Below are positions 19,713-28,790 of a stretch of 64,000 nucleotides of DNA, in pieces. Origin of the DNA: a bacterium (GTDB lineage: Bacteria; Zhuqueibacterota; QNDG01; DSAB01); assembly GCA_011388275.1 (NCBI GenBank), contig DSAB01000121.1, forward strand, positions 59,579 to 123,578. Reading direction: 5' to 3'. Below the pieces are notes generated by a model. The model was not told where the DNA came from, ran no database searches, and saw nothing but the letters and a program-made list of their open reading frames with translations. Positions within the stretch are counted from its first letter, which is position 1, and the number at the start of each line of letters is the position of its first letter. A program made the position numbers and the translations under genes.

Positions 19713-21386
19713 ATGGATAAAAATACGCTCATTGCCTTGCTTCTCATCGGTGCTGTTCTGCTGTTATGGCCCATGTACATGAAGACGGTTGTAGGTCCCC
19801 AGGAATCCACTCTTCAAGAAGAACCGATGGACAGGGAAACCGCAGCCGAACCCGAGGCAAAACCGCCTGAAAAAGACAGCCCGGTGCAGAGAACCTCACG
19901 AATGCCATACTCCGCAACGGAACAGCGTTCCACGCGTTCGAATGAGACAATGAAGGCGGACACGCTTTTCATCACGACCAACCGCATACGTGCGGCTCTG
20001 TCCAGCCTGGGCGGGGGCACGCTTGTCGGCTGGGAATTGCTCGATTATTTTCAACAGCCCGAAAATCAGGGAGATCCAAGCGAAAGGGTGCAAATGATTC
20101 CCGATGAAGCACAGGGAAATCTGGGAATCGCGTTCGGCGTGGATTTCGGCGATCTGGTCTTCGACATCGAAACCGATACTCTGGGCAGGGAAAAATCGGT
20201 TCGTTTTACCGCTTTCCTGCCAAATGGCGGCCGGCTCGAAAAGGCCTATACCTTTTATCCGGACGCCTACCATTGTGAGCTGGTCGTCAAGATCATAGGA
20301 ATGAATCGAAACCGTCTGGGAGACCACTATTTGATCACATGGAATTCAGGCCTGGCCTCTTCGGAATCCGTTCGAAGCCGAAAAAACGATCTGACGTACT
20401 ATGAGGCCTTTGCTCTTCAGGGCGGCGAGATTCTGAAAACAAAGGAAAAGGGAACGGGTTTCAGGGAGGGAATCACAGACTGGGCGGCGATTCGCACCAA
20501 GTATTTCATCGGCGCCGTGATTCCACGCGAACCCTCGGCCAATGGCGCCGAACTGGAAGGCACTAAAATTAAGCAGAAAATAGACGACAAGAACGAGGAC
20601 GAAAATCAAAAGGTAGAGTGGAAACAGTTTCATGTAAAACTGGCGATGCCGTACTCCGGCGCGGCCGAAGAGACCCATCGCTTCGACATCTATCTGGGTC
20701 CCCTGGATTATCACGAGGTCCGGGCCATGGAAGCGGGCCTGGAAAAGACCATGAATTTCGGATGGACCATTATCAGACCCTTCAGCATCGCGTTTTTCTA
20801 TACTTTGGAGTTTCTCGAGCGCTATCTGGGAAATTACGGTTGGGCCATTATCGTGTTTTCTATTATCATTAAGGTGCTGCTCTATCCCCTGACCCGAAAG
20901 AGCCTTCAATCCATGCGTCAGATGCAGGAGCTTCAGCCCAAGATCAAGGCGCTTCAGGAAAAACACAAAAAGGATCCCCAGCGCCTGAATCAGGAAACCA
21001 TGAAATTGTACAAACAGCATGGCGTCAACCCCATGGGCGGATGCCTTCCCCTGCTGCTGCAAATGCCGGTGCTCTTTGCCCTGTTCAACCTTTTTCGGAC
21101 CACGATTATGCTCAGGCAGGCGTCGTTTCTGGGGGTAATTCATGATCTTTCCGCTCCGGACGCCATCTTTGGAAACATCAATGTGCTGCCGATTCTGATG
21201 GGCGCGACCATGATCATTCAGCAAAAACTGAGCAGTCAGGATCCCAAGCAGAAAGTCATGGCCTATATGATGCCCATCTTCATGCTGTTCATTTTCTATA
21301 ACCTGTCTGCGGGGCTGAATCTGTATTATCTGATGTTCAACGTCCTGACCATCTCCCAGGAACTGATCATGAAGCGGAAAAAATAA
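19713..21386 (+). CDS. yidC: Membrane protein insertase YidC
   Basis: Periplasmic domain plus NYGWAIIVFSIIIKVLLYPLTRKSLQSMRQMQELQPKIKALQEKHK and NPMGGCLPLLLQMPVLFALF. Confidence 0.97.
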   Translation: MDKNTLIALLLIGAVLLLWPMYMKTVVGPQESTLQEEPMDRETAAEPEAKPPEKDSPVQRTSRMPYSATEQRSTRSNETMKADTLFITTNRIRAALSSLGGGTLVGWELLDYFQQPENQGDPSERVQMIPDEAQGNLGIAFGVDFGDLVFDIETDTLGREKSVRFTAFLPNGGRLEKAYTFYPDAYHCELVVKIIGMNRNRLGDHYLITWNSGLASSESVRSRKNDLTYYEAFALQGGEILKTKEKGTGFREGITDWAAIRTKYFIGAVIPREPSANGAELEGTKIKQKIDDKNEDENQKVEWKQFHVKLAMPYSGAAEETHRFDIYLGPLDYHEVRAMEAGLEKTMNFGWTIIRPFSIAFFYTLEFLERYLGNYGWAIIVFSIIIKVLLYPLTRKSLQSMRQMQELQPKIKALQEKHKKDPQRLNQETMKLYKQHGVNPMGGCLPLLLQMPVLFALFNLFRTTIMLRQASFLGVIHDLSAPDAIFGNINVLPILMGATMIIQQKLSSQDPKQKVMAYMMPIFMLFIFYNLSAGLNLYYLMFNVLTISQELIMKRKK

Positions 21387-21425
21387 ACCGTAATTTGTCA
21401 AGAGATTGTCAGCAAGACCTGTCAG

Positions 21426-21457
21426 CAGCCCCCTCTCACGATTTGGAGATGGGGCTG
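21426..21457 (+). terminator. Stem-loop between yidC and mnmE (possible terminator or attenuator)
   Basis: CAGCCCCCTCTC-acgatttg-GAGATGGGGCTG (one mismatch) followed by agctttt. Confidence 0.4.
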
Positions 21458-21479
21458 AGCTTTTGGAGGGTGAGGGTTC

Positions 21480-22844
21480 ATGGATACCATTGCCGCTGTT
21501 TCGACTCCGACCGGTGAGGGAGGAATCGCCGTTGTGCGTGTGAGCGGCTCGGAATCTTTTACCGTGGTCCGCTCTGTTCTGAACCGGCCCATCGGCGAGG
21601 TTGAGAGCCATCGGGCATATCATACATGGATAATGGACGGTGAGGATCCTGTTGATGAGGTTGTTGTTTTGTTTTTCCGAAAGCCACAATCTTACACAGG
21701 AGAAGATACGGTCGAAATCAGCTGCCATGGGAGTCCCTATATCGCCGGACGGATACTCGGACTTCTGGTTCGAAAAGGGGCCCGCCTGGCCGGGCCGGGA
21801 GAGTTTTCCCGAAGAGCGTTCATCAATGGACGCATGGATTTGACTCAGGCGGAAGCGGTCGCTGACCTGATACGAGCGAAAACCGAAGCGTCGATGCGGG
21901 TGGCCGTCTCTCAGCTGCGAGGCGTCCTGACCCGCCGCATTGAAGCCTTGCGCGAAGCCTTGATACGGATGTGCGCCCTGCTGGAGCTGGAGCTGGATTT
22001 TGGTGAAGAAGACCTGGAACTGGTTTCCGGGCGAGAGCTTCTGTCTCTTCTTAAAGAATCGCGAAAAAACCTGTCTGAACTTTTGAAAACGTTCCTGCGC
22101 GGCCGTGTTTGCAGAGAAGGCCTTCGATTGGCGATTGTGGGACGGCCCAATGTGGGTAAATCCAGCCTGTTGAACGCGCTTTTGGCCCGGGAGCGAGCTA
22201 TTGTCACCGATGTGCCCGGCACGACACGGGATACCGTTGAAGAGGCCCTGGATCTCGAAGGCCTCATGCTGGTTATCACGGACACGGCGGGAATTCGGCA
22301 TACCGATGATCCGATTGAAAAACAGGGTGTAGAAAGGGCCCGGCTTGCCATGGAAGAGGCTGATATTGTGTGTGTGGTTTTGGACGGCAGCCGGGAATCG
22401 ACCGAAGAGGACGGAGCTTTGATTGAAGAGGCGATCAGGCGGAAAATTCATACCCTTCTGGTAGTCAATAAATCGGACCTGCCGGGCCGTTTGGACCTTG
22501 GATCGTGGTCCCGGAATCCGAGTGTTCTTCGTGTGCGGTATGTGTCGGCGCTTTACGGTTCGGGAATTCCGGAACTGATCGACACCCTAAGGGATATTGG
22601 CCTGCAGGGGGAGATGCCTTCGTCCGAGGAAGTTGTTCTGACCCGGGAGCGGCATCGCGATCAGCTCAGTCGTGCCGAAACCTGTTTGGCTCATGCGCAG
22701 AAATCGCTTGAAGAAAAGGCCTCTCAGGAATTTGTGGCCATGGACATACGGGCGGCATTAGACCATCTGGGTGCGGTTTCCGGGAAGACAACGTCGGATG
22801 ACATATTAAACACGATATTTTCCGGTTTTTGTGTCGGGAAATAA
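21480..22844 (+). CDS. mnmE: tRNA uridine-5-carboxymethylaminomethyl modification GTPase
   Basis: MDTIAAVSTPTGEGGIAVVRVSG, GRPNVGKSSLLNALL, C-terminal FCVGK. Confidence 0.97.
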   Translation: MDTIAAVSTPTGEGGIAVVRVSGSESFTVVRSVLNRPIGEVESHRAYHTWIMDGEDPVDEVVVLFFRKPQSYTGEDTVEISCHGSPYIAGRILGLLVRKGARLAGPGEFSRRAFINGRMDLTQAEAVADLIRAKTEASMRVAVSQLRGVLTRRIEALREALIRMCALLELELDFGEEDLELVSGRELLSLLKESRKNLSELLKTFLRGRVCREGLRLAIVGRPNVGKSSLLNALLARERAIVTDVPGTTRDTVEEALDLEGLMLVITDTAGIRHTDDPIEKQGVERARLAMEEADIVCVVLDGSRESTEEDGALIEEAIRRKIHTLLVVNKSDLPGRLDLGSWSRNPSVLRVRYVSALYGSGIPELIDTLRDIGLQGEMPSSEEVVLTRERHRDQLSRAETCLAHAQKSLEEKASQEFVAMDIRAALDHLGAVSGKTTSDDILNTIFSGFCVGK

Positions 22845-22860
22845 TGTTCCACGTGGAACA
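22845..22860. promoter_or_regulatory. parS: parS centromere site 1
   Basis: Perfect palindrome TGTTCCACGTGGAACA. Confidence 0.93.
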
Positions 22861-22891
22861 CGGGACTGGAAACAGGCGTTATTTTTCATTG

Positions 22892-22907
22892 TGTTCCACG
22901 TGGAACA
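22892..22907. promoter_or_regulatory. parS: parS centromere site 2
   Basis: Perfect palindrome TGTTCCACGTGGAACA, 47 bp from site 1. Confidence 0.93.
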
Positions 22908-22934
22908 TTCGGGTCTCGTCAGGCAGGAAATCGA

Positions 22935-24848
22935 ATGGATGATGCAATCTTTGATGTGATCGTCGTCGGAGCCGGCCATGCCGGCTGTGAGGCCGCCCTG
23001 GCTTCCGCCCGGCTCGGCGCGCAGACGCTTCTGCTTACGATGAACATATCGACCATCGCCCAAATGTCGTGCAATCCAGCTGTTGGAGGGCCCGCCAAAG
23101 GACATCTGGTCAGGGAGATCGATGCCCTGGGCGGAGAAATGGGTCGGGCCATCGATGCGGCCGGAATTCAGTTTCGCATGCTCAACCGATCCAAGGGCCC
23201 GGCTGTCTGGGCCCCGAGGGCCCAGGCCGACCGCGTGGCTTACGGTGTTTATATGCGCGAGGTGCTTGAAAATCAACCCGGCCTTTCGATATTTCAGGGG
23301 ACGGGAAAGGCGGTTGAAGCGTCGGGCAAAAGGGTGACCCATGTGGTCACGGAAACCGGAAGACGGATACTCGGGCGCCGGGTCATTTTGACTTGTGGAA
23401 CGTTTCTCAATGGATTGATCCATATCGGGCTTAAGCAATTCCCGGCCGGCCGTGCCGGTGAATTCCCGGCCGAAGGATTGACGGAGTGCCTTCAGGGTCT
23501 GGGATTTGAGTCGGGACGGTTGAAAACCGGTACGCCGCCGCGTGTGGACGGGCGAAGCCTGGATTTTTCCGTCATGGAGATCCAGGAAGGTGATGACCCG
23601 CCCCACGCGTTTTCGCATCATACTCGGCGGATAGAACGAAAACAGCTTCCGGTTTTTTTGGCCTATACAAATATGGATACCCACAGGATTTTGGCTTCCG
23701 GTCTCGATCGGTCGCCTCTTTACACGGGACGGATCACCGGGACGGGACCCCGATACTGCCCGTCTATTGAGGATAAAATCGTTCGTTTCAGGGAGAAGGA
23801 CAGGCATCAGCTGTTTTTGGAACCCGAGGGCCTGCACACCACAGAGTATTATGTCAATGGTTTTGCCACCAGCCTGCCTGAAGATGTTCAGATTAAAGCG
23901 GTCCACAGCGTAAGGGGCATGGAAAACGCCGTAATCACACGGCCGGGATACGCCATTGAGTATGACTATTTTCCTCCTGTGCAGCTTCGCTTGACTCTGG
24001 AAACCAAGCGAATCCAGGGGCTTTACTTCGCGGGCCAGATTAACGGAACTTCCGGGTATGAAGAGGCCGCCGCCCAGGGCCTTATGGCCGGCATCAACGC
24101 GGTTCAATCTCTGAAAGACAAGGAGCCCGTCATTATCGATCGGTCTCAGGGTTATATCGGAGTGCTGATTGATGATCTGGTAACCAAGGGCACGAAGGAG
24201 CCCTATCGGCTCTTTACGTCCCGCGCCGAATACCGGCTTTTGCTGCGTCAGGACAACGCGGATATCCGGCTGGCCCCACTGGGCTTCAGGATCGGTCTGG
24301 TATCCGATTCATGGCATGATCGGGTCATGGAAAAAGCGCGTCTTGTCAGTCAAGCTGTCGAAGCATGCCGGATCATAAAACCGGATCCGGAACGCGTCAA
24401 CCCGATACTGATCGCCCTGGGGACTGCTCCCGTTCAGGAGCGGCAGAGCGTGGCCAGGCTGGTAAAACGGCCGCAGGTACGGCTTGCCTCTCTGGCTGTT
24501 TTGCCGGAGGTCGAAGAACTCATGGAACCGGGTGACCTTCGGGATGAGGTCTTGCAGCAGGTCGAGATCGAGCTGAAATACGAAGGTTATTTTCAACGGC
24601 AGCGGGAGCAGATTGATCGTTTTAAAAACCTGGAAATCCGGCATCTTCCGGAAACATTAAATTACGATGAAATGACGTCATTATCCAGAGAAGCACGCGA
24701 AAAGCTGAGCGAGGTCAGGCCGCGGTCACTTGGTCAGGCGGCTCGCATATCCGGTGTTTCGCCGGCGGACATTTCGATCCTTTCCCTGTGGATTGCCAGG
24801 GGCTCGAAAAAAGAGAGATCAGCACGTGGAAACACTGGCTCTTCTTGA
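22935..24848 (+). CDS. mnmG: tRNA uridine-5-carboxymethylaminomethyl modification enzyme (GidA)
   Basis: DVIVVGAGHAGCEAALASARLG, NPAVGGPAKGHLVREIDALGGEMGRA, RAEYRLLLRQDNAD. Confidence 0.97.
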   Translation: MDDAIFDVIVVGAGHAGCEAALASARLGAQTLLLTMNISTIAQMSCNPAVGGPAKGHLVREIDALGGEMGRAIDAAGIQFRMLNRSKGPAVWAPRAQADRVAYGVYMREVLENQPGLSIFQGTGKAVEASGKRVTHVVTETGRRILGRRVILTCGTFLNGLIHIGLKQFPAGRAGEFPAEGLTECLQGLGFESGRLKTGTPPRVDGRSLDFSVMEIQEGDDPPHAFSHHTRRIERKQLPVFLAYTNMDTHRILASGLDRSPLYTGRITGTGPRYCPSIEDKIVRFREKDRHQLFLEPEGLHTTEYYVNGFATSLPEDVQIKAVHSVRGMENAVITRPGYAIEYDYFPPVQLRLTLETKRIQGLYFAGQINGTSGYEEAAAQGLMAGINAVQSLKDKEPVIIDRSQGYIGVLIDDLVTKGTKEPYRLFTSRAEYRLLLRQDNADIRLAPLGFRIGLVSDSWHDRVMEKARLVSQAVEACRIIKPDPERVNPILIALGTAPVQERQSVARLVKRPQVRLASLAVLPEVEELMEPGDLRDEVLQQVEIELKYEGYFQRQREQIDRFKNLEIRHLPETLNYDEMTSLSREAREKLSEVRPRSLGQAARISGVSPADISILSLWIARGSKKERSARGNTGSS

Positions 24849-25488
24849 AGAAGCACTCAGGCCCTCAATCGGAGCCCGGGCAGAGGGTGTTGTCCGGCAG
24901 TTTCAGGTTTATCGGGATCTGATTATTGACTGGAACCGAAGAATGAATCTGATATCGAAGCGAGATGAACCGCGTCTTGTTTCGCGTCATTTTCTCCAGT
25001 CGACAGGCCTTCTGACGGTACTTGACATTCCCCGGCATGCCCGCATCATGGATTTGGGTTCAGGGGCCGGGTTTCCGGGAATTCCCATCAAACTGGTCCG
25101 TCCCGACCTGAGCTTTGCACTGGTGGAGTCGATTCAAAAAAAAGCCGCGTTTCTGCGCACGGCGATGGACATACTCGGCTTGAAGAAGATTCATGTCTGT
25201 GCAGGAAGGGCGGAAAACCTGGATGCCGAAGGAATAGCGGTGTCCTGGATCCTCAGCCGGGGAGTATCGGATCTGCTGACTCTGGTCCGGTGGTGCCGCC
25301 GGTTCGTCCCTCCTGAGGGCGGAAATCTGGCCGTTATCAAAGGTTCGGGGATATTCAGAGAAATGAGCATATTGAAGACAAAGGCTGAATGTATGGGGAT
25401 CACCGACACACGGATAATTCCTTATGATCCTTACCCCGGGCTTTTCCGCCTGGATGCCAGTTATGTCGCCCTGATATATATTAACTAA
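24826..25488 (+). CDS. rsmG: 16S rRNA (guanine-N7)-methyltransferase (GidB)
   Basis: WNRRMNLIS, IMDLGSGAGFPGIPIKLVRPD, ESIQKKAAFL; GTG start at 24826 overlapping mnmG. Confidence 0.92.
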   Translation: METLALLEEALRPSIGARAEGVVRQFQVYRDLIIDWNRRMNLISKRDEPRLVSRHFLQSTGLLTVLDIPRHARIMDLGSGAGFPGIPIKLVRPDLSFALVESIQKKAAFLRTAMDILGLKKIHVCAGRAENLDAEGIAVSWILSRGVSDLLTLVRWCRRFVPPEGGNLAVIKGSGIFREMSILKTKAECMGITDTRIIPYDPYPGLFRLDASYVALIYIN

Positions 25489-25498
25489 AAATAATATT

Positions 25499-28400
25499 AT
25501 GTCAAGCGAATTTACCGAGTTTTCCAAAAAAATCGATTCTTTGATCAAACCCGGCCGGTTGTTCAAAAGGCTATTCGAAAACAATGAATTGCCATTGAAA
25601 GGATTGACGGGTTCTCTGAAGGCGTTGACCCTGAAAGGACTGGTGGAATCCGGCTCCAAAACCTGGGTGGCGGTCTTGCCTGATGAAGAGGAGGCCGAGA
25701 TTTTATCTGAGGAGTTGACGGGATTGATGGGGGAATCCGCTGCCTTGTTTCCCGGCGGCGATGAAGAAGCCGACAGTCCGGTCGTCATTAATCCCCGCCG
25801 TTCGGGTTTGCAGATGCGTGCCATCCGCGGCCTTCTCGAAGGCCGGTGCAGGGTTGTTGTTACCGGTTCCAGAGGATTTTTTCATCGGTTTCCCGACCCG
25901 CGTGTTCTTAAAAGTCAGTGCATCGATTTGCGGCCCGGAATCGAAACTCCGTTTACCCGATTGGTTGAACGGTTGGTAACGGCCGGTTACAGCCGGGAAT
26001 CGATGGTGGAACGGCCCGGAGAGATCAGCGTTCGGGGCGGCATTCTGGATATTTTCCCCTATACAGGAGAAAATCCTCATCGTATCGAATTCATGGGGGA
26101 TCGCGTGGAATCCATGCGCCTTTTCGATGTGCAGACTCAGCGTTCTATTGGGAGCGGAAAGGAACTGATGCTGATTCCGGCCCCCATGACCTGGCAACAA
26201 AGGGAACACACGATCCTGGACTATTCGGACCGCGGCTGCGTTTTTATTGAAGATCCTGAACGGATTCTGGAATACGGCCGAAAGCGATATCCGGCAAAAG
26301 ACGCTTTAAGTCCCGAAATCATGGAATCAAAGCTGAACAGAATCCCGAAGGCGATTCATCATACGCTGGGTTCCGGTGACTGGATCGATATTGGCGGACG
26401 CAGCTGTTCGCCATTGGGCAGAACAGCCGGGGAAATACGGGAGAAAATATGCTCCATGACGGATACCGGTCAGTCCGTGACCGTGGTATGTGCTTCGCAC
26501 GAGAATGTCCGGCGTGTGCGCCGATTTCTGGAAGTGGAAGAGGAGCCCATATCAGGGCTGTCGATTCTTCGGGGTCCGATTCGAAAAGGTTTTCGCATTG
26601 AGAGCGGATCCTTGACGGTTTATTCGGATTCAGAGATTTTCGGCCGCAAGACCCGTTCGCACCGCGACACGCAATTCAAAGAGGGAATCATACTCCGGGA
26701 ATTGTCGGCTCTCAGACAGGGTGATTATGTGGTTCATATCGATCATGGTGTCGGACGCTATCAGGGGCTGCAAAAAATTCGCGTTCAGGGCCTGGATCGA
26801 GAGTGCCTGGCCGTCGAGTATCAGGAGGGCGATAAACTGTATGTCCCCGTCGAAAAGATGGAACGCGTGCAGAAATACAACTCGCGTGAGGGCCATGTCC
26901 CGGCATTGAACAGGCTTGGCGGAACGGCCTGGGAGCAGCAAAAGAAAAAAACCAAAACCGCCATTCAAACAGTCGCCCGGGAACTGGTCGACCTGTATTC
27001 CACACGCCAGATAATCAAGGGATATGCCTTTTCTCCCGACTCCGCCTGGCATCGGGATCTCGAATCGGTTTTTCCGCATGAAGAAACCGTTGATCAGACA
27101 CGGGCCATGATAGAAGTGAAAAGAGATATGGAACGAACCCGACCCATGGACCGGCTGATCTGTGGAGATGTCGGTTTCGGAAAGACCGAAGTGGCTGTTC
27201 GCGCGGCGTTCAAGGCGGTGGCCGACAGCAAGCAGGTCGCTGTATTGGTTCCTACAACGATTCTGGCCCAGCAGCATGGTTATACATTCCGGGAAAGACT
27301 TTCACGGTTTCCTGTTCACATCGAGATGCTGTCACGGTTCCGCTCTCGTTCGGAGCAGAAGGAAGTGATCGAAGGCCTGGCCTCCGGAGCCATCGATGTG
27401 GTGATCGGAACACATCGATTGCTGTCCAAAGATGTGCAATTTAAAGATCTTGGATTGCTGATTATCGATGAGGAACAACGATTCGGTGTTCGGCATAAGG
27501 AGCGGTTGAAAAGTTTGAGAGAAAATGTGGATGTCCTTACTCTGTCGGCCACACCCATTCCCCGAACACTCCATCTTTCTCTCATGGGGATTCGGGACAT
27601 GTCGGTAATCAACACACCGCCGAAAGAGCGGCTTCCTATCCACACCGAAGTCATGCCATTCAATGAAGAGGTGATCGCAGAGGCCCTGGAAAGGGAGATA
27701 GAGCGGGGAGGGCAGGTATTTTTTGTGCACAACAGGATTCGTTCCATATACGGGGTCTCCCGAATGATTCGGAGGCTCGTACCGGGAGCAAGGCTGGCGG
27801 TGGCGCATGGGAGAATGGATGAGAAAGAGCTGGAGCATGTCATGCTGGAATTCGGCGACAAAAAATATGATTGCCTGGTATCCACACTGATCATCGGGTC
27901 GGGTCTGGACATGCCCAACGTCAACACACTCATTGTTCACCGGGCGGATCAGCTCGGCCTTTCCCAGCTTTATCAATTACGGGGCCGTGTCGGCCGATCC
28001 GACAGGCGTGCCTATGCTTATCTGTTGACGCCGCCGTTTCATCTGCTCACCAGGGAAGCATTGAAACGGCTCCGTACCATCGAGGAATTAACGGAGCTGG
28101 GTTCGGGTTTTCAGATTGCGATGCGCGATCTGGAAATTCGAGGCACCGGAAACTTGCTGGGTTACAGACAAAGCGGTCATATCGACGCTCTGGGATTCGA
28201 TTTGTATACCAGAATGGTAGAAGAAGCGGTCCGTGAAATCCGCTTGGAAAATGAAGAGGTTGAGACTGCGCCGGTTCCTGTCGATTGTTCGGTTCAGGTG
28301 AACTTTACCGCGCTGCTTCCTGAATCCTATATACTCGACGAGAGCCAGAGGGTCAATCTCTACCGGCGTTTTGCCGCTGCGAACGAGACGGAGAAAATCG

Positions 28401-28753
28401 ACGGACTGCTTCGGGAGCTGAGAGACCGGTTTGGACCGGTTCCCCCGGAAGCCCGCATGCTGGCGGAGATCGCACGCCTGAAAATACAGGGAAGCCGGAC
28501 CGGTATCAAACGGATTGTGGTTGACAGCCGCCGGATCAAATTGTTTTTTCATGAGACCTGGGTCGACTCATTCGCTTCTTCGGAACTTTTTTCCAGGCAT
28601 ATTCGTACCCTATTGGATTCTTCGCCGGTTCCCCTGCGTTTTCTAAGAGGCGATGTGTTCGGGATTCAACTCGATGTTCCCGAGGACTCGGGAGAGGTTG
28701 TTGACTTTACTAAAAACCTGTTGCATCGGTGGAGCCAGTTGTTTACCTTTTGA
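25499..28753 (+). CDS. mfd: Transcription-repair coupling factor
   Basis: 1084 aa with CarD-like RNAP-interaction domain (GDYVVHIDHGVGRYQGL), helicase motifs CGDVGFGKTEVAVRAAFKA, IDEEQRFGV, LSATPIPRTLH, QLRGRVGRS. Confidence 0.97.
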   Translation: MSSEFTEFSKKIDSLIKPGRLFKRLFENNELPLKGLTGSLKALTLKGLVESGSKTWVAVLPDEEEAEILSEELTGLMGESAALFPGGDEEADSPVVINPRRSGLQMRAIRGLLEGRCRVVVTGSRGFFHRFPDPRVLKSQCIDLRPGIETPFTRLVERLVTAGYSRESMVERPGEISVRGGILDIFPYTGENPHRIEFMGDRVESMRLFDVQTQRSIGSGKELMLIPAPMTWQQREHTILDYSDRGCVFIEDPERILEYGRKRYPAKDALSPEIMESKLNRIPKAIHHTLGSGDWIDIGGRSCSPLGRTAGEIREKICSMTDTGQSVTVVCASHENVRRVRRFLEVEEEPISGLSILRGPIRKGFRIESGSLTVYSDSEIFGRKTRSHRDTQFKEGIILRELSALRQGDYVVHIDHGVGRYQGLQKIRVQGLDRECLAVEYQEGDKLYVPVEKMERVQKYNSREGHVPALNRLGGTAWEQQKKKTKTAIQTVARELVDLYSTRQIIKGYAFSPDSAWHRDLESVFPHEETVDQTRAMIEVKRDMERTRPMDRLICGDVGFGKTEVAVRAAFKAVADSKQVAVLVPTTILAQQHGYTFRERLSRFPVHIEMLSRFRSRSEQKEVIEGLASGAIDVVIGTHRLLSKDVQFKDLGLLIIDEEQRFGVRHKERLKSLRENVDVLTLSATPIPRTLHLSLMGIRDMSVINTPPKERLPIHTEVMPFNEEVIAEALEREIERGGQVFFVHNRIRSIYGVSRMIRRLVPGARLAVAHGRMDEKELEHVMLEFGDKKYDCLVSTLIIGSGLDMPNVNTLIVHRADQLGLSQLYQLRGRVGRSDRRAYAYLLTPPFHLLTREALKRLRTIEELTELGSGFQIAMRDLEIRGTGNLLGYRQSGHIDALGFDLYTRMVEEAVREIRLENEEVETAPVPVDCSVQVNFTALLPESYILDESQRVNLYRRFAAANETEKIDGLLRELRDRFGPVPPEARMLAEIARLKIQGSRTGIKRIVVDSRRIKLFFHETWVDSFASSELFSRHIRTLLDSSPVPLRFLRGDVFGIQLDVPEDSGEVVDFTKNLLHRWSQLFTF

Positions 28754-28790
28754 TAACTATTCGATGAATCCTTTCCTGTCTGGAGGCGGA

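Noticed and set aside
20346-22451. 701-aa minus-strand ORF opposite yidC/mnmE
   Set aside because: Antisense to two well-supported essential genes; low-complexity His/Gln/Arg-rich translation with no motifs.
22806-24107. 433-aa minus-strand ORF opposite mnmG
   Set aside because: Antisense shadow ORF over a conserved gene and across both parS sites.
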